The notes beneath the pieces were generated by a model that worked only from the letters and a program-made list of their open reading frames with translations, was not told the DNA's origin and did no database searches. Shown here one piece after another: positions 10,102 through 20,539 of a stretch of DNA of 64,000 nucleotides (position 1 is its first letter; the number at the start of each line of letters is the position of its first letter). The position numbers and the translations under genes were made by a program. Source of the stretch: Pomphorhynchus laevis (lineage: Eukaryota > Acanthocephala > Palaeacanthocephala > Echinorhynchida > Pomphorhynchidae); assembly GCA_012934845.2 (NCBI GenBank), contig WNNJ02003779.1, positions 1 through 64,000 of the forward strand, given 5' to 3'.

Positions 10102-11005
10102 GATAATGCATCGCCTGGTCTAGTTTTGATTCGAAAATTACTTCTTAAATTAGGTTGCAAAGTTGAGTATTTATCAATTAATTGATAAAATTGGGAAGTG
10201 CACCGTCAAGAATACACCAAGAATGTCAAAAACAATATTGATAAAGATAAAGGTATATTATGTACACTGTATATGCTAAATATCAATTCGATTATCAATT
10301 TGAATGGTTAAGAAGGTTTGCAACTTTTAATATTATTATTTTCAATACTATACATTTTATTGAAACTATACAATATTATCTATTTAAACGAAAAAATATA
10401 TTTATTTAATTAATTAAATTAAATATCTACGAATGAAGCTAATTTTTGATGGATTATTTATATTTAATTATTTATATACTTTTTCTTTTATAGACACTAA
10501 TTTAAGTTTAAACGAACAATCCAAATGACTGCCTTTTTGTCGTTATTACAACTCATAAGTAGAAAGTACTTCTATCTAACGGATGCAAAGAGATCCCCTA
10601 AATGTGATTGAGATTGTTAACCTTCAATCTTCTTTGATTCATAAGGATTAATTCCTATATCAATTTGATATCATCAAACGAACACCTTTAACGATAAGAG
10701 TTGTTAATTCGTAAAAATCCTAATCGTTGTTATTTTGTTGGAGATACTTTCAGCTGCTGGCTGTAGGGGAATACAGCTTAGACACCGCGTTTATCTCCAC
10801 TCATTTGGCCTCAACCAGGTTAAAATATTTTATTAAAGGTCTAGGCCTAATTGACCGTTGACCACAAAAACACAAGACAACAGAAAATCATGACAAAAAG
10901 GTTACAAGTCTTGATTCAGCAGTCTCGGTCACGCTCGACGATCGGCATCAATTCCTTCCAAACTAAGCAGCCATTGATGTTGAATCCACGACCAACTAGT
11001 ATTAG
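10102..11005. other. AT-rich upstream region of the PIP kinase
   Basis: Would contain the promoter and 5' UTR of the minus-strand kinase gene. I see no clear TATA box or other coding region. 10740-10850 is less AT-rich but unrecognised. Confidence 0.5.
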
Positions 11006-11089
11006 ATTAGTTAAAAAAAGGATTTATTTAAACGTGGCGAGTGCGTGCCAGCGCACACTTACATGACTACAACAAAACAAGACTGTGAA

Positions 11090-13990
11090 TCAGGTGTCGG
11101 GAAGGTGTGAACGGAGGAGGTGTTTGAATGTGATAAAGGAGGGGGCGCGGCGGACGTCGAGAGGGAGTTGATTCCAGGCGAGTGAGGCGGCGACGAAAAA
11201 GGATCGGAGACTGTAGTTGTTGGAGTAATTAGGAACGTGGAGTAAGAGGGTATGACAGGAACGAAGCGATAGCGAGGTGGGGCGAGTATCGTCTAAGAAA
11301 GGAAGGTTGATGAACGATGGGGAGCCGACAGCGATGAGACGAAAAGTAACGAGAAGAAGGCGGAGTTTGATGCGGATGTGGATGGTGGGACAGGAGAGTT
11401 GCGCAATATATGTGGATGTGTGGTCGAAGCGACGGAGACGAAAGAGCACTCGAACGGCGGTGTTGATTATTCGTTGTAGGGGTAGGATGATGGATTTTGG
11501 AGAATTGGCGAAAAGGCTAAGGCAGTAATCGATTTTAGGGAAAAGAAGCGATGAAAGAAGAGACATACAAGAACGGAAGTCGATAAGGGGCGGATACGGC
11601 GGATGTCACGGAGAATTAAGTTAGATGAGCGGACCTTGTCACGGACGAAGGGTTTAAGGGAAAGTGATCATCGAAATGAAAGCCTAAGAAAGTGAGATTG
11701 TGGACTATGGGTATTATCGATGAGGCAAAATATACAGTGGGAGGAGATATGTTTGGTTTACGGGGGAGGATCCACATTATTTTGGACTTTCGGGGTTTAG
11801 AACGAGATGGAGATTGGAGAGACGTTTATAGATAGAAGAAAGACAGTTGGAGGCAGAAATGCCGATATCGTGAATGCGATGTGCGGGTGCATGAGCATAG
11901 ATTAGAATGTCATCGGCGTATTGCAAGACCTTAAAGGAGTAAGGTTTGATAAATGAAGATAGATCGCCAAGCAGAAGAGAGAAAAGCAGGGGACCTAGGA
12001 CTGAACCTTGTGGGACCCCGCAAAAAATAGGGATGGGAGGGGAGGATGATGAATTAGAACAGACGCGAAAGGAACGGTCGGATAGATATGAGGCGAACCA
12101 TGCTACGGAGGAGGAAGAAAAGCCGTAATCATAACGAAGGCGAGAAAGGAGGACGGAGTGGTCGACAATGTCGAATGCGGAGGAGAGGTCGAGGGAGATT
12201 AGAACACTATATAGAGCCTTGTCTCGAGAAATGAGTAAGTCATTGTACACTTTTATGCATGCGATTTCTGTCGAGTGATTAGAGCGGAGAGCGAATTGAA
12301 AAGGAGAGTACAGATTGGATGATGAGAGATAAGAGTTGATTTGTATTAAGATGAGGCGTTCTACGAGCTCAGAAAGAGTAGGGAGTAGTGAAATGGGGCG
12401 ATAGCTAGAAGGAAGGGATGGGTCGAGCGATTGTTTCTTAAGGAGGGGACGAACGATTGCCGATTTTTAGTGTGAAGGGAAGATAAGACTGCGGATGGAC
12501 GAGTTAAACAAGGTTGTGAGAAATGGGGATATCGATGAGCATATAGATTTTAATATGTGAGTAGGCAGGGGATTGGCAGGTGAGGTTTTGTTGGGCAAGG
12601 ACATGAGGACAGATGATACTTCTGTAGGTGAGACAGGGAGAAGATGAAAGATTTCCGGAAGGATGAGATTAGACTGGGCAGAGTGGGATAGGATGGAGAC
12701 CGGGGTGTGAGAGAGCAACGTGGATACTTTAGTCTGGAGAAATGACGAATAATCATTGGCATTGATGTTGCATGGCGAAGAGGAGCGAGCAAGGATTGAG
12801 TTAAAAGTATGCCAGAGAGTCTTAGACTTGAATGAAGTTATGATTTTATGCTGCCAGAAGGAGTTGCATTTGGTACGTAGTAGGTTGAGATGAGACCGGC
12901 GAAGAGCAAGATAGGAATCACGGAAAGACGGAGTGATCGAGCGGAAATCACGTCTGAGAGAGCAGTGATAGACTCGAAAAGCATGGCGGAGTCGACGCTT
13001 TGATAGTAGGCATCGGATGTCAAACCATGGGGCACGGTGCAAGCGACGATGTGGGTAAGACTTGAAGGGCAAGAGAATATCGAGAGTGGATGTGAGTTCG
13101 GAGTCGAAAAGAAAGGCGAGATCGTGAAGAGATGAATATGTTATTGTGGGTAATGATATAGATGATTTGAGTAAGGCAGAGCGGAGAAGGGAGATGTCAA
13201 GATTTCTCCAAGCGCGACGTAGAATTGTAGGTGTGTGAGGCGGGGTGTGGTTGTGAGTTAGATCAAGGATGATAAGAAAGTGATCGTATAGACCAGGATC
13301 AGAGATGGACAGTGAGGTGTAGGCAGCAAAATGATCGGGACAGCGATGATGTCGAGTGCCCCACCAAGTATATGTGTGGGGGCAGTGGAGATTAGTTTGT
13401 AATTGTAGTTGGATAGAATGTTGATGAACCGGATGGAATCCGTGGAAGAGGGGCGGTCTAGGCGGATATTGAAGTCGCCTAGAACGAGTGAAGGGATTGA
13501 GGACAACGAACAATGAGAAAGGAGGTCAGCGAGTTCGGTAAAAAATAATGCAGTAGGAACTGATGAACCAGGACGGTATACAATGGCGAGATCTATAGTG
13601 ATCGGGTTAGAATAACGACAAATGAGCAATTCAAAAGAGCAAGGACTGAAAGGGGGATTGATTTTGCGAAGAGACGCGGGGACGCGCGAATGCGACGATG
13701 CCGCCATGATTAGAGAATTTAGAAGGGCATGAGCTGAGGGGGCGGGCGGATTCGACTAGGGAGCAACCGGTAGAGAGCAGACGGCGAATGGAAAGGTCGT
13801 CGGAATCTGAATGCCAGGATTTTGTGAGGCAGAAGAGATCGATGGATTGCTTGGTGAATAGGTTGAGGATAAGATCCGATTTATTGAGAATAGATCTACT
13901 GTTGAGGAGACCGAGGCGGAAACCGTGTTTTGTGGCGAAAGAGTCTAATGGAGAAGACACATAGGAGAGATGGAGCGCCATCGAATTTTT
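11090..13990 (-). pseudogene. LINE ORF2: endonuclease plus reverse transcriptase, frameshifted
   Basis: Reading from 13981 downwards: endonuclease start LGLLNSRSILNKSD, then SLVESARPLSS, VLGDFNIRLD (catalytic DFN, ~13475) and SDPGLYDHFLI (catalytic DH, ~13280), then the reverse transcriptase. Its motif A is LDLSSAFDIVDH, motif B GVPQGSVLGPLLFS, and motif C LQYADDILIYA at about 11900. The C-terminal domain lies in 11566-11090. The reading frame shifts at least near 13650, 13500, 12470 and 11770, so no single protein is made. The order and motifs place it in the CR1/L2/Rex group. A second copy of the same family lies at 20540-22700. Confidence 0.87.
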
Positions 13991-15152
13991 GGACGGGTGT
14001 GGACAACTTGAAAATTTCCGTCTATGTTTCGGATGGAGAGTGATGTTTCGCCGTTTTCCTCACGACGGCGTTTTTCGATGCGTGCTGAAGAGATGTGAGC
14101 GATTTCAAAAGGGGCGCGATCGGGGAAAATTCGAGTGGTTGAAGATGACATGAGTTTGAATCGTTGAGAGAGGACAGAAGACGCGTGAGAGCGATGCTTG
14201 AAAACAATTTTTAGGAGAGGGGGCTGGGAAGGATTAGATTGAGAAGATTTGTTTAGACGGATAAATGCGACAGGAGAAATGTCCTTGAAAAAGGATGGTT
14301 TATCCGCAGGGACAATAGACGAGAGGATGGATCTGAAGGCGGAAACATCGTGGTCTAGACGTGTTTGTGGAGATAAGGAGTTAGAAGGCGTGATATTAGT
14401 GACAATGACGCAACGATCGCGAGAAGCAAAGCGCTTCCGTAAAGGAGGACGACTGACGTGAGTAGGTGAGATCACGATAGAAGAGCTGGCAGTTGATGAT
14501 TTGGAGGGATTTGGTTTGACGACGGGAGACATAGAGGATAATGATAATAAAGAGGGTGGCAAGCGATGTGAGGAAAGGTTATGAGTGGAAGGATAGTGGA
14601 GGTTGGTGGAGGTGATTTTGATTGATGGATGCAAGGTATTGAGAAACGAGACGGAAGGACGGGACGTGGGGTGTCGGGGAGTGAAAATACATTAGTTGTA
14701 ACAATTTGCGGCTCCGTCACTGTCTCGGTAGATTTATCATAAACTTGGCAAAATCCATCTTGCTGCGATACAATTTTCGGCTCCTTCACTGTCTCAGTAG
14801 ATTTATCAGAAATTTGAGAAATTCGATCATGCTGCGATGCCATTTCCAATTGCTCTAAGCGTTTTATTAACAAGTTGATTTGTTTCGCCGCACAGAATCC
14901 GCAGTAGAACGGTGGCCCGCCACAAGTTTCCTGACCCAAAGCACAATTATGTGTTACTGATGTCCAGATTTGACAGCCGCTAGCGGAGCATTCCACTTGT
15001 ATGTTCTCGAGCTTGCCGGTTTTATCGGTATCAACAGAGATTGCTCGCTTGGCTTTTGGTAGATTTTTCTTCTTGGCTCCCATTAACTGTAGGTTGCAAT
15101 AGTTTACAATTTTTAAAACTGCGCTCCTTGTTGTAAGAACTTTAAAAATCAA
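13945..15152 (-). pseudogene. LINE ORF1 with PHD-like zinc finger
   Basis: The first part (15152-14472) starts about 20 codons before MGAKKKNLPKAKRA and carries a Cys/His/Trp-rich finger, VECSASGCQIW then HNC, ETCGG and CGFCAAK, typical of CR1/L2 ORF1 PHD-type domains. A short predicted coiled coil follows (INLLIKRLEQLEMAS). The segment STETVKEPKIVSQQDG is then repeated as STETVTEPQIV, a tandem internal duplication of about 25 residues. After a frameshift near 14630 the second part (14634-13945) continues with CVIVTNITPSNSLSP and a basic region. Such proteins coat the RNA as chaperones; here the frame is broken, so this copy is a relic. Confidence 0.75.
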
Positions 15153-15160
15153 TACTTTTT

Positions 15161-15530
15161 TTAACGTTGCAGTTAAAAAAAGTTGTAGTTCATGAAAAGT
15201 TGTAGTTCATGAAAAAGTTGTATTCTAGTTGTAGTTCATGTGTGTGTTTAAGGTTGGAATACCGCAAGAGAGCGCCAAACTCGAGGGTTATGAATTCCTA
15301 GGACAACTATGATTAAAATAAGCCACTGGCATGCCCTTATTAATGGCGGAACATACTCGCCATGTCACGAAGCTAATCTCCTTCTGGGTTAGTACGGCAT
15401 TTTATAGGAATAAGGGAGCCACCCCATATTCCACCGTCGCGGTAGCTTCACCGCTGCATGTCCACGACTGCTTATTCGTCGGTCCGAAGACCGCTTATTT
15501 CGCATATTTCCTTAATATCTAAAAGAAGTT
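15161..15530. repeat. Probable LINE 5' region with short tandem repeat
   Basis: 15180-15242 holds three to four copies of gttgtagttcatgaaaa, immediately upstream of LINE ORF1 and possibly its 5' UTR. 15243-15530 is of unknown origin and non-coding as far as I can see. Confidence 0.5.
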
Positions 15531-15612
15531 CCCCTATCCGCAACCCAGGGTACGACCTGGGTTGCTACCTAGCTAAGCTCAGGGCTTAGCTAGGTAACTC
15601 TAGCTAAGCCCT
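15525..15612. repeat. Dispersed GC-rich repeat with nested palindromes
   Basis: gttcccctatccgcaaccca is repeated with changes at about 20396 (gttcccctatccacaaccca). Here it is followed by overlapping inverted repeats acctagctaagc/gcttagctaggt and gggcttagct/agctaagccc. Function unknown; the 20.4-kb copy lacks the second palindrome. Confidence 0.65.
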
Positions 15613-16026
15613 GAGCCCCAGTGAAATACTAAGAATTCATCAAAATAGTGAATTTTATTGAAATATTAATTTAGATTAAGCATTAGTTATCAAAATTAAC
15701 ATAAAGCATATAAATGAAAATTCCAGAATATAATTTACAATTATGATATTTTATCAATTGTCTTTTCACAATATACAATATAATAATTTTAATAATTCCC
15801 TTTGATTATACATTGTAAATTATACATTATTTCGAAGCCATTAGATGCAACCATCTGCAATTTAAACTAATAATTTTCAAAATTTATTAAAATATTAAAT
15901 TATTTATAATTTAATATTATTTATAATTTTATAATATTATTTTTATATTATTTATAATTTAATTATTTTTATTATAATTTAATCAAATTGATGATTAAAA
16001 TAATGAGAATAGAATTATCCATTACA
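15613..16026. other. AT-rich spacer
   Basis: Very AT-rich, with repeated ttatttataattt blocks at 15900-15985. Nothing recognised. Confidence 0.6.
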
Positions 16027-16632
16027 TCAGCGTAAATCATCATGCAGTCCGTCGTCTATACAGGCAGCGCAATAGATGTCGTCATTGTCTGAAAATTCTG
16101 CGTCTCCACGCGACTCCATATTCAGAGGAGTGCCCGCCTCACCGTGCCAATCGCGGTTATCTCCTTGCTGTAGACAACGCTTAGCAGATACCATAACGCT
16201 ACAACCACCCACAGACTGGGAATTATCTTCCCTGCTTAGATCCTCGTGTGAATAACCCAGGTTTGAATCTTCAGCACTGTCTTCGAAAAAGCGGCTCTCC
16301 GGCCTTTTGAAGGATAAGTTGGGCCGATTAATGGTCGCGACATCGACCCATTCGCTTTCTCCCTCTGTAACTAGTATTGCTCGATGTTTTCGCATTTCTC
16401 GATTGTCTCCGATGTCCAATAAGTTTGCTGGCCTGCCTGTCACGATCTCTCGCGGTCGCTGTTGCTCGTTGCTGGATTGTTTCGCGCTGCTCACTGACAC
16501 CAGAGTTGGAAGCTTCGAGCCCTTTATAGCTGGTCCTTCGGAGTTGAACTTTTCATAGGACGTAGAACGATATTTTTTCGACTTTAGTGCCGGTTTAATT
16601 CGTTGGAAGAACATGTTTCCCAGGCGGGCCAT
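16027..16632 (-). CDS. Open frame related to the EN-USP linker
   Basis: An uninterrupted 201-codon frame. The C-terminal half is acidic and Ser-rich. GEAGTPLNMESRGD resembles SEGSPLNMAKCVDD in the linker between endonuclease and USP of the 57.6-kb element, preceded in both by a Gln-rich stretch. The start, ARLGNMFFQRI, vaguely resembles a USP Cys box without the Cys. It has no host-gene signature. Most likely it is a remnant of the retrotransposon protein, with block order altered relative to the other copy, rather than an independent gene. Confidence 0.4.
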   Translation of the reverse strand: MARLGNMFFQRIKPALKSKKYRSTSYEKFNSEGPAIKGSKLPTLVSVSSAKQSSNEQQRPREIVTGRPANLLDIGDNREMRKHRAILVTEGESEWVDVATINRPNLSFKRPESRFFEDSAEDSNLGYSHEDLSREDNSQSVGGCSVMVSAKRCLQQGDNRDWHGEAGTPLNMESRGDAEFSDNDDIYCAACIDDGLHDDLR

Positions 16633-16744
16633 GATGGCAAAATAGAATTTTCTTTGACTTTTCTTGTTTCGACCAATCTTACACGCATCATATAAGATTG
16701 TTGATTGTGGATAGATTCGCCTTGTTGTCGACTACAACAAGGTT

Positions 16745-17143
16745 CTCGCTGCCGGCATGATGCTTTTGGACATGAAGCACAAACATATCGAGGCAGAAGA
16801 GTGATCACGTGATGGCGTTTAGAAAGAAATTTGGTTTCTCCGTTTGTATACATATCTTTTTCACAGATATTTTGTGCTGAGCGAAATCTTTTTTTGGATA
16901 TTCGCTTTGGTCTTTGTATGCTGTCACGTTGTTGAACGTTCCCCGCTTTTGTGAGCCAAACCACAAGTATTCCTCGGTTTTATCCAAGTACTTACTAAAC
17001 AGTCGCTTGTCACTCGCTCGCACAAGACACGGAATTCCAAAATTTCCGAAATTATCGGTAACGGCGTGCACCTCCATTCTAACTAGATTTGAAATTTCTA
17101 TTTTCTCACTACTGCAATTCTGTTCATTTCCCTGTTGCAACAA
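16745..17143 (-). pseudogene. USP-domain relic (Cys box lost)
   Basis: At 16845-16745 (minus) the translation NFFLNAIT, stop, SLFCLDMFVLHVQKHHAGSE aligns with NSCFLNAILRSLFCLDMF of the intact USP at 58.4 kb. Here the catalytic Cys codon corresponds to Phe, and an Arg codon has become TGA. Just upstream, HAVTDNFGNFGIPCLV and YLWFGSQKRGTFNNV loosely resemble a USP His box and its following Trp-Phe strand. They lie before the Cys box rather than after it, so either the segment is rearranged or that resemblance is accidental. Confidence 0.6.
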
Positions 17144-17239
17144 TATTTTTTGCTTGGATTAGTCAATAATGGATGTTGAGGGGTGCAGTACAAAGTCGAT
17201 ATTGAGGATCCTACCCGGAAATCGATAGACACTCCATTC

Positions 17240-19373
17240 CATCCGTAGTCGTTATCGGGGAGGCTCTTCAGGAGAGCCTTGGCATTTCCTCTCATTAGCG
17301 CGATCGATATTCGCTGAAATAATTCCTCGGCTACCCGTGAATAAGGGATGTTTCGACGAGCTGCAAAAGGCATGTTCAGTGAGTCAATTTTTGAGGGTGT
17401 AGCCTATAACCATGCGTTTGCGTGAGGACAACCTACAGCTAGGAGTCGTGATTTGTCAAAAGAGGATGACGTTTAACTTATACGAGAGCGCAACACTTGG
17501 TTAATTCTCGTCCCTAATCCAAATTGAGATAAGATTGCTGAGCAAGCACTGTTATCCATAACGAGTTCTTCCGGATAGTGGCGGGTTAACGTCTTAAAAG
17601 TTTGCGAATATCCCGGGAAAGAATGCAAATCCATACCCAAGGTGCTTGCAACGTTGGCTATGATGGCTACATACGCAACAGGAGCATGGACTAGACAACT
17701 TCGCATTCCAAATCCGCCCATCCGCGATGAAAGGTTTGCTTGAACTTGTGAGTGTAAATCTAGTCTAATCCCTATTACTTCGTTAAGGGCGTTGGTTACG
17801 GCTTTATCAAACTGTTTTAAAGCAGAGTGTATAGAAGACGGATCGATTGTTCGCATTAAATGGTTAATACGGGAGGGCTGAGGCGCAGTGCCGCAAAAGT
17901 AGGTAAACAATATGCGGATCGGGAATTACTGAAAGCAAGTCAAGATCCCTCATTAATCCCGGCAGAATCATATATTCAAGATGAGAAGCAGTGAATTCTG
18001 AACTTCCGATTAGTGATCTAAGTAGAACATAATTCATGGTTTTGTTCAAGGTCATAGATTCAGAGAATTCGATTGTACAAATTGAATAGCTTCCCGTTGT
18101 CATATCATCTCAGTTTTCCGCCAATTGAGTTGCAAGTTAACACTACCAAATGCATTAGATAACTGGGACAAGACTTTGATAATGGATCGTGCCGACCCAC
18201 CGATTAATCCATCGTCCAAGTACTATTTATTAAACTCAATACCAGCAATTGAATTTATACTCTCTATGGTCGGTTGAATTGAAAGCGAGCACAAAGCGGG
18301 TCCAAGAGTGTCACCTTGTTGGACTCCGCATGCTGAATTTAAGGATTCCTGACCTATGATACGTAAATGCGAAAGTAGTTCATAACACCAACGTACCCAC
18401 GCTGATCACTCTGGAAATTGACAATCAGTGGCTTGAATAATTACACCACGACTTAGTGAATTAAAGGCATTGCGTACATCAACCTTTAGCCACACCCAAT
18501 CTGAATTATTAATTTGCTCGTGATTTTTGAGTTTGGCCTATAGAATGATGAGTTCCATGCCGTTCGAAGTCGACACTCCGACCTGATGAGGGTTAAGAGT
18601 GGTGAAAAATTCTTTTCGCAACCTCTGATATATACATTTTGAACACATACGACGGAGCGTTTCATTAACTACAATTGGTCTGATCCCTCGACATCGCTTG
18701 TTTAGCGCGATCAGGTCAACACCAGCAAGGAAATCGGATAACTCTCGAGGCGCTAGTCCACCATTCAACTGATTTACAATGTTCGTGAAACTCGATATAA
18801 GGTTTCCATGATAAGCCGATATCATGTCCTGTAGATGTTCAGGGCGCAAACCCAAACATCCAGTAGATGTAGATTTGGGAAAAGAGAATATAGAAGCCAT
18901 GACTGCCTCAGAATCTACTGATATTGCTAGGGACCTTAGTAGCAACTTATTAATCATAGTACCAGTTACCGGATGCAGAATCTCTAGCTTATTTCTTACC
19001 AGCGGTGTGGAGGCGCAAATTCCATCAAATGTGAGTATCCGCATTGCCTTACTGAAGTTACCGATTCGTGCGAGATCAATAACCACTTTTTGCGAGTTAG
19101 ATTTGCTTAAAATTTTCCAGGTGATTTTGACTTGGGGATTTCGGACCTAGCATATGAACAGGTCAACGCAAGCAAACTCCGAAGGTCACGCGATTTAATT
19201 AATGAAAGCATGTCCGCGACGCGTTTTTGATGTGTCTTTCGCGTCTTGTTTTGTATTCGACTCCCAAAAATAAAACAGCGTTTTGGAAAGCATAGTAGGG
19301 CAGTCCAGCTTTCCACTGATTGTTGACACAATGCATCATTGATAAGCGAGGACATTAGATGAGCAGCGCGCAC
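17240..19373 (-). pseudogene. R2-like reverse transcriptase and endonuclease relic
   Basis: From 19373 down: WTALLCFPKRCFIFG, GCLGLRPEHLQDMIS, and VDLIALNKRCRGIRPIVVNE (RT entry block, ~18700). Next come VDVRNAFNSLSR (motif A, ~18490), GVQQGDTLGPALCSL (motif B, ~18330) and YLDDGL (motif C, ~18205; the catalytic dyad is YLDD, not YADD). The thumb region (MGGFGMRSCLVHAP, ~17720) follows, and the end is RRNIPYSRVAEELFQRISIA with LMRGNAKALLKSL (17360-17260). That last part matches the end of the endonuclease domain at 57.8 kb. A TAG stop directly precedes YLDD, and the frame changes several times. This family has a single ORF and is distinct from the apurinic-endonuclease LINEs around it. Confidence 0.82.
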
Positions 19374-19480
19374 GCAGTGACCATGTTATTCGTTTTATTG
19401 TTAATGCATTAAAAGACCACACTTTGTTCAAAATATCAATGCTTTGATCAGAATACGTTGAAGCGTCGATATTTGGAGTA

Positions 19481-20539
19481 GTTATAAGAGATTATTGATT
19501 ACTCATGGTATCATGCAACTGTCGAACTGAACGTGATTCGCATCCAGAGCCCAAACATCGACAACCATTGACTTTGTACACTCGTAATCTTCCTTTATTT
19601 GTCAAAGCGTACGATCGTGAACAGGTCGCGCACGTTCCAGAAATCATTGATTTATTCGTTGATTGTGTGTTTATGCTTAGTTTTTAGCTGAGATATTTAA
19701 TTATTTATTTATTATTAATTAAATATTTTTTACTAAATATTAAACATCATTGATGTTCAGTAAATAAGTATTCAGTAAGAGTTTAGTAAATTACTTCTAT
19801 TAATCCTTTGATGTTGTCCTCGGTAGCCTATACAGTCTTACAGCATTCGATAATTTTAGTATATGTATTATTATTAATTTTCATTAGAGGGAGCAAAAGC
19901 CTGTTACAAGGTAATTCACAAGTCACCAAGTTAAAATAAAAAAATGAAAAAAATGTCATGTAATTGTAGTCACAAAGTTCTTCAATTGTCGTTTGAATGC
20001 AGTTTTTGATGTACATGTTACTATGTGAGCAGGTAGATTGTTCCATACAGTGCGCACCCTATCTGGTAAACCTCTGCATTTATCTCTGATGTGCCGTTTT
20101 GCCATGATGTGAAGGCCGTGACCTCAGAGTGTTGATTCCTTGCGGACGGGGAAGATATCTGTCAAAGGATGGTCACGACGGTTTACGGCTGCCCATGTCA
20201 TCATCAAGTCTGATATTAAGAGATACTTTTCTATTGATATATTCTGATAATATTGTTACTAATTTCAAGCACATTACAAACCAGATCAACTAACTGAGTC
20301 TAGGTATTTTATATTATATACAAATTTAAAATAATGCTAAATAAAATTTAAATAATTAAATGATAAATAATTAAATAATAAATATTAAGAGGGGAGTTCC
20401 CCTATCCACAACCCAAGGTACGCGCCCTGGGTTGCATTTGCTATGTAAAAATAAATCATTTTTAATATTAAATAATTATTATATAGGATTTTACATAATT
20501 TACATTAAGTTAAAATTTTAAATAAAAGTCAATTTTTGT
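19481..20539. other. Non-coding AT-rich spacer
   Basis: Contains a 20393-20440 copy of the gttcccctatcc repeat (see 15525). Apart from possible N-terminal residues of the R2-like element before 19700, nothing is recognised. Confidence 0.55.

Larger units (their letters stand above)
11006..15160 (-). mobile_element. L2/CR1-like LINE, near full-length, frameshifted
   Basis: Minus-strand non-LTR retrotransposon with ORF1 (PHD-like zinc finger), apurinic-type endonuclease and reverse transcriptase, in that order from 15152 to 11090. The 3' end at about 11006-11060 (plus-strand view: ggatttatttaaacgtggcg then tgccagcgcacacttacatga) recurs at 20570, 22846 and 46057, which defines the family terminus. 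It is noticeably richer in G+C than its flanks. Several frameshifts make it inactive. Confidence 0.88.
16027..19480 (-). mobile_element. R2-like retrotransposon with USP relic, decayed
   Basis: Minus-strand element in which reverse transcriptase and restriction-like endonuclease relics (19373-17240) are followed by sequence matching the USP-containing element at 57.4-60.1 kb. Many stops and frameshifts. Both termini are uncertain. Confidence 0.75.

Noticed and set aside
11277..12128. Plus-strand Arg/Lys-rich open frames inside the LINE
   Set aside because: Antisense shadows of the minus-strand reverse transcriptase.
15525..15612. tRNA gene or tRNA-derived SINE head
   Set aside because: Palindromes do not form a cloverleaf, and no A/B box pair at normal spacing was found.
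19505..19687. Plus-strand open frame of 60 codons
   Set aside because: No motif; likely antisense to the lost N-terminal part of the R2-like element.
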